Source: Bremia lactucae | Lineage: Eukaryota > Oomycota > Peronosporomycetes > Peronosporales > Peronosporaceae | Reading direction: 5' to 3' | Assembly: GCF_004359215.1 (NCBI RefSeq) | Contig: NC_090610.1 | Location: forward strand, 5,875,034-5,908,942 | DNA: 33,909 nt | In this document: positions 30,710-33,909 of the stretch, one piece after another | Numbering within the stretch: the first letter of the stretch is position 1 | Layout: each line of letters starts with the position of its first letter | The notes under the pieces: generated by a model | The model's input: only the letters and a program-made list of their open reading frames with translations | Database searches by the model: none | Told to the model about the DNA's origin: nothing | Program-made: the position numbers and the translations under genes

Positions 30710-31309
30710 TGTCAGGACCAGTCAACTCGCTGAGCCCTTGACCACTCATTTCGATTTACCTTTCAAAACCATTCATTTTCTTTAATTCAATTTTACATAT
30801 GCGCCATAATAACAACAAGTAAAAAGGTTTCGCAATTAGGAGAGATGGTACTTAATAAGAGTTAGATTTAGGATAGGCGATACCTTAAGGAGTATACCAA
30901 ATTATCGGTTAGTTACTAATTTTAATTCAGTCGTAATTTACCCTCATTCCTGACAAGTAGTAGCACTTGTTGGTCTTTCGCTAGCTTCTCCGCCGTCCGC
31001 TCGCTTCTTCGCCGTCCGCTCACTTCTTCACCGTTCGCTCGCTTCTTCGCCGTTCGCGCTTTGTTGGACTGCACTGCGTTGAATTGCAAGGTAATGCTTG
31101 TAGCGTGAGAGATTGCGCTCGCAGCCAGTAACGTAGTGCTTGTAGCATGGGAATTTCCGCTCGCAGTCAACTGCTCCGTTCCTTTAGAAGCGCTGCGTAG
31201 CAATTTTGAGTGTGTGGCTTTCAGTATCCACTGTGAATTTAAGCGTCTGCCTGGCAGATATAGTCGCTTAGTCTGTGTGAGGTTGGGTCCGGCTTAACTC
31301 GGTGAAACA
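30710..31309 (+). repeat. Possible 5' LTR of the downstream gypsy element
   Basis: The stretch starts TGTCAGGACC, ends GGTGAAACA, and lies just upstream of gag-like ORFs at 31371. Its length (600 bp) suits an LTR. There is no second copy in the window and no convincing primer-binding site, so this is tentative. Confidence 0.3.
30980..31055. repeat. Four 19-bp tandem repeats
   Basis: Units start at 30980, 30999, 31018 and 31037 and are variants of GCTCGCTTCTTCGCCGTTC. On the minus strand they lie in an open frame (31203-30922) and give repeated Arg/Lys/Glu-rich peptides such as RTAKKRANGEEV. A second, looser duplication of about 41 bp follows at about 31095-31175. They may be part of the LTR or of a small basic-acidic coding sequence. 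Confidence 0.75.
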
Positions 31310-31370
31310 ATTAATCCATATGGGATAAGGTTATATCTAACGCATTACGCCTAAGGGCTAAAGTAAGTCG

Positions 31371-32164
31371 TTGAGTTCTATGAGCAAGAAGAGAACGGCT
31401 AATACTCAGATTCCATTCGAGTGCAGTAAGGCTTTCCTCTTTGAGTACGGTGAGAAGTCTGCAAAGACTGCGAACGATCTGCTTGTGTCTTCACAAAAGA
31501 CCCGGCGCATTGCAAAGATCTTAGCAAAGCAACTCACCAAGGAGAAAGTCTGCCTGCCCAAGCAAGGGTCCACCTTATCAGCCCCGCTACACGAAGTAGA
31601 CGCGCTTTTGGAAGAAGCCGAGCGCACCATCTTAAAGGATCTTCGGTTTAACTTAAAAGACTTAAATGGACTAAACAACGAAGTCTTTTAAAAGTTCCGA
31701 ACACATCCTTCTTCCATTATGGGCCAACCCTCAAACGCCGAGCTAATGCAGCAAATGATGCATATGCTAAAGCAACAACAAAATTAATCAAATCATTGGC
31801 TAATTCGCAAAAGGAAGGTGGGCTTAAGGTGGACGGGCTAAGAATACCGACGTATAGCGGAATACGTGAAGAGTCGGTTCGACTTTTTTACGCGCAAGTA
31901 CAGCAATATTTTATTGCGCGCGGTACGAAGTGGAAAGAGGACGCAATGGCTCCTCAAGTACTTGCCGTACTAGGAAGTTCATTGCGAGGACCAACAGCAC
32001 AATGGCTCTTGCTGCATCAATTAGAAATTCACTCAGTTGACGAGCTTTTTCTAGCAGTGGAAAAGGAATTTGTTCCTGTGGATCTACAACAACGTCTTCG
32101 AGACGACCTGCATCGGCTGAGACAAGCCAATTGCAAAAGCTTATGCCAGAGAATTAAACAATGA
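31371..32164 (+). pseudogene. gypsy Gag, third family
   Basis: First an open frame with ATG at 31380 (MSKKRTANTQIPFECSKAF), ending at 31691, lysine-rich and unrecognised. Then ATG 31719 (MGQPSNAELMQQMMHMLKQQ) stops after 22 codons. After a shift comes the gag domain (31796-32164): LRIPTYSGIREESVRLFYAQ, SLRGPTAQWLLLHQLEIHSV, LRDDLHRLRQANCKSL. No zinc knuckle remains, because the sequence jumps to RNase H at about 32390. Confidence 0.7.
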
Positions 32165-32389
32165 GCCCGAGCCGATAGAAATCGACAATGCTCGGCCTTT
32201 TCTTGGGTCTTCTCGCGTCCATAACCGACTTCCAAATATCACAAAGTGTGCATTCTTAAAAAAAACTGGGGCACACGATTTAGCAGTGTTGCAAGCGCAG
32301 GAATCAGCAAAATAGTCGCGGCAACGGATATCATCGCGATCGTGCAAACGTCAACTATTTCGAGAATGAGTCAGTCGAAGAAGAAACCA

Positions 32390-32815
32390 TCGCGACTGTG
32401 TCAAATCAAGCTCATCAATTTGAGATTTTCACGGACAATAGCGCCTGCTCTTGGCTGCTTCATCATCCGAAAGTCTCGCCGAAGTTGGCTCGATACTTCT
32501 CAATATACGTTTACTATACACCACATTAATGGTGCTTTAAACTTCGTAGCTGATGCTCTTTCGCGCCGGCCTGATGATACTGTCGTGGACAATATCCACT
32601 TTCATAAGTTCGATTCTAGTTGCCAACAACGAGTTTCATGTTTACTTTGCTCGCCCTCGGTGCCAACTCTGCCCTGGGAGGAGGCTGAGGCTGCAAGTTG
32701 CCACCTTACTGACAGCGTCGTATGTTGAGTTGTCACCACAAGTTCGCAAGCTACTTCAACAAGGCTACGTCAGAGATGCCGAGTTTAAAGAAGCATGAAA
32801 ATGCTCTAAAACAAG
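32390..32815 (+). pseudogene. gypsy RNase H end and start of the integrase linker
   Basis: Plus-strand pieces read VSNQAHQFEIFTDNSACSWL and HHPKVSPKLARYFS (one frame), then YTFTIHHINGALNFVADALS and RRPDD, the RNase H end. A shift leads to VELSPQVRKLLQQGYVRDAE, which precedes the integrase zinc finger. It ends near 32815 against the chromovirus LTR. Together with the gag at 31719-32164 it forms one element with protease and RT deleted. Confidence 0.75.
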
Positions 32816-32965
32816 TTCATTGTTTGTCAAGCAAGAATAATTGTTCTTTTTTTGCACAAATCGAATAAGCTTACACGTCTTTGCGTGCTTAGCAACAACC
32901 GTTTGCGAACAAAAGTATTATCGGAATATCATGATGTAACATTAGCGCAACTTTAGCCCGTTACA

Positions 32966-32982
32966 CCATCCCCCCCCTTTAA
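32966..32982 (-). other. Polypurine tract and 3' LTR boundary of chromovirus copy 3
   Basis: On the minus strand CTTAAAGGGGGGGATGG is directly followed by TGTAACGGGC at 32965. That is a polypurine tract next to an LTR start, where plus-strand DNA synthesis primes. It places the 3' LTR to the left (below 32965) and orients pol on the minus strand. Confidence 0.65.
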
Positions 32983-33098
32983 GAACGAAATTACATTTTT
33001 AAATTCGTCAAAGAGTAGAGAGGAACTGCGAGCAGCTTTACGCGCCGCTAGTTCACTCAATCACTCTAGCGCACGTGTTTCCATATACGGCACCAAAG

Positions 33099-33909
33099 AT
33101 GCCACCTAAAAGGCGCCACGTTGGTGGGTCGTCTGCGAAGACGCCCACTCAACCTCACATTAAGCGCACGCGCCGCAATAATTCGGCGGCCGCGTCAAAT
33201 GCCTTAGTCGAAACGCCGACACCTACTGCTGCTGTCGCGTTAACAGGGCTAAAGGATCCATCCCACTTAAAAAGTGAGGATGCTGATCCGTCGCTCATTG
33301 TTGACTACAATGAGTCGACACCGTTGCCGTCACTTCATAGTAGTGATGCGGACAACGAGCTCTCTTGTAGACGCACATAATTATTATGGCGTCTTTAAAT
33401 CATGGAGGGCTCAGAGAAAATCGCTTGGGCGTATTTTCCCGATCCCGGTCGTGTTGCTTTCAAATGAAACGCCCGACCAATACAAGGCGGAATTCCTGCG
33501 CCGCATTCAGATGCGATGAAACAGCGGTCGCAGCGAATTAATTTCGCCCGCTTGCGTGTGAAAGAATCATGGGCGGTACTGTACCCCCTGTTTCTTCTCA
33601 CAACGCTACTTCTGCTAGTCCATTTGAGACTAGCGAAGAGGCCTCAGCTGGTGCTCCATTTCATAGGCAGCCACCAAGCCGGGCACATCAATACGTAGGG
33701 TATCGATCGGTTCCCAAGAGTCAAAACTCTTCGGGTAACCTTTCCATTGGACGAGGATCTGATACCCTTGCCTCACGGAGCGGTGGGCAAGCAACCTTCC
33801 AACAAGGAAGCGTTGATTCCCACCCGCATCCATCAGTGCAGGTGGCGCCCGATAGGAGTGGCGATCTCGCCCACCTACTCGCGGCTGCCTTACCTTCGTC
33901 CGTTCAGTC
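33099..33909 (+). pseudogene. Antisense ORF of the chromovirus, copy 3
   Basis: The ORF begins 117 bp inside the polypurine tract with MPPKRRHVGGSSAKTPTQPH (33099-33380), basic and then Ser/Thr/Pro-rich, with ADPSLIVDYNESTPLP. After a deletion relative to copy 1 it goes on in a second frame (33274-33519, FPIPVVLLSNETPDQYKAEF) and a third (ATG 33569, MGGTVPPVSSHNATSASPFE), which stays open to the window edge. The third part lies exactly antisense to the chromodomain at 33833-33630. No domain is recognised. Shared order and sequence in copy 1 argue for a real family feature; the function is unknown and this copy is broken. Confidence 0.55.
33630..33833 (-). pseudogene. Chromovirus chromodomain, copy 3
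   Basis: Minus-strand open segment of 67 residues with a well-kept chromodomain: RFLVGRLLAHRSVRQGYQIL, then VQWKGYPKSFDSWEPIDTLR and VDVPGLVAAYE-like residues, ending in a stop at 33630. The aromatic and acidic pattern W-K-G-Y..S-W-E-P is the chromodomain signature used by chromoviral integrases to bind histone tails. It marks the end of pol; the rest of pol lies beyond the right edge. Confidence 0.85.

Overview
This is eukaryotic DNA, most likely from an oomycete (Peronosporales: Phytophthora or a downy mildew). The clues are very short introns (about 45-110 nt, GT..AG, with CTAAC/TACTAA-like branch sites), tightly packed host genes with close head-to-head and tail-to-tail neighbours, and heavily decayed Ty3/gypsy, chromodomain gypsy and Ty1/copia elements. 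The genus is an inference.

Layout. 1-2476: the 5' end of a minus-strand gypsy element (protease, gag, LTR), studded with hairpins. 2477-7370: a wrecked copia element in two oppositely oriented halves. The plus half carries RT-RNase H and is split by a circularly permuted gypsy-type LTR. The minus half carries gag-protease-integrase and is split by a solo LTR and a double foldback. 7371-9230: unassigned DNA with a divergent LTR. 9231-11240: the 3' end of a chromodomain gypsy element with an antisense ORF. 11416-11567: a transposase scrap. 12221-22596: the host-gene island. 23240-33909: more gypsy and chromovirus fragments on both strands, broken tRNA-Gly copies at 25724-25920, and about 1.4 kb without recognisable content at 29290-30709.

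The host island has four genes: an RBR E3 ubiquitin ligase with a C-terminal membrane segment (+), a JmjC oxygenase with C-terminal Tudor-like modules (-), a PWWP-JAMM/MPN predicted deubiquitinase (+), and a Tudor-like/TFIIS-N elongation-type protein (-). The JmjC and PWWP-JAMM genes start 89 bp apart, head to head. Both outer pairs are tail to tail, 120 and 198 bp apart. Three of the four products look like chromatin or transcription factors, and two belong to ubiquitin biology. Introns were worked out by eye: in the RBR and PWWP-JAMM genes every junction keeps phase and restores conserved motifs.

The most unusual points are an antisense ORF between the chromodomain and the 3' LTR of a chromovirus family (three copies of the chromodomain-antisense overlap in this window), a gypsy element packed with perfect hairpins, a paired foldback in which both hairpins have the same loop, the permuted LTR, and the PWWP-JAMM gene sharing a tiny promoter region with a JmjC gene. 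No search or folding program was run; all assignments are from reading the sequence.
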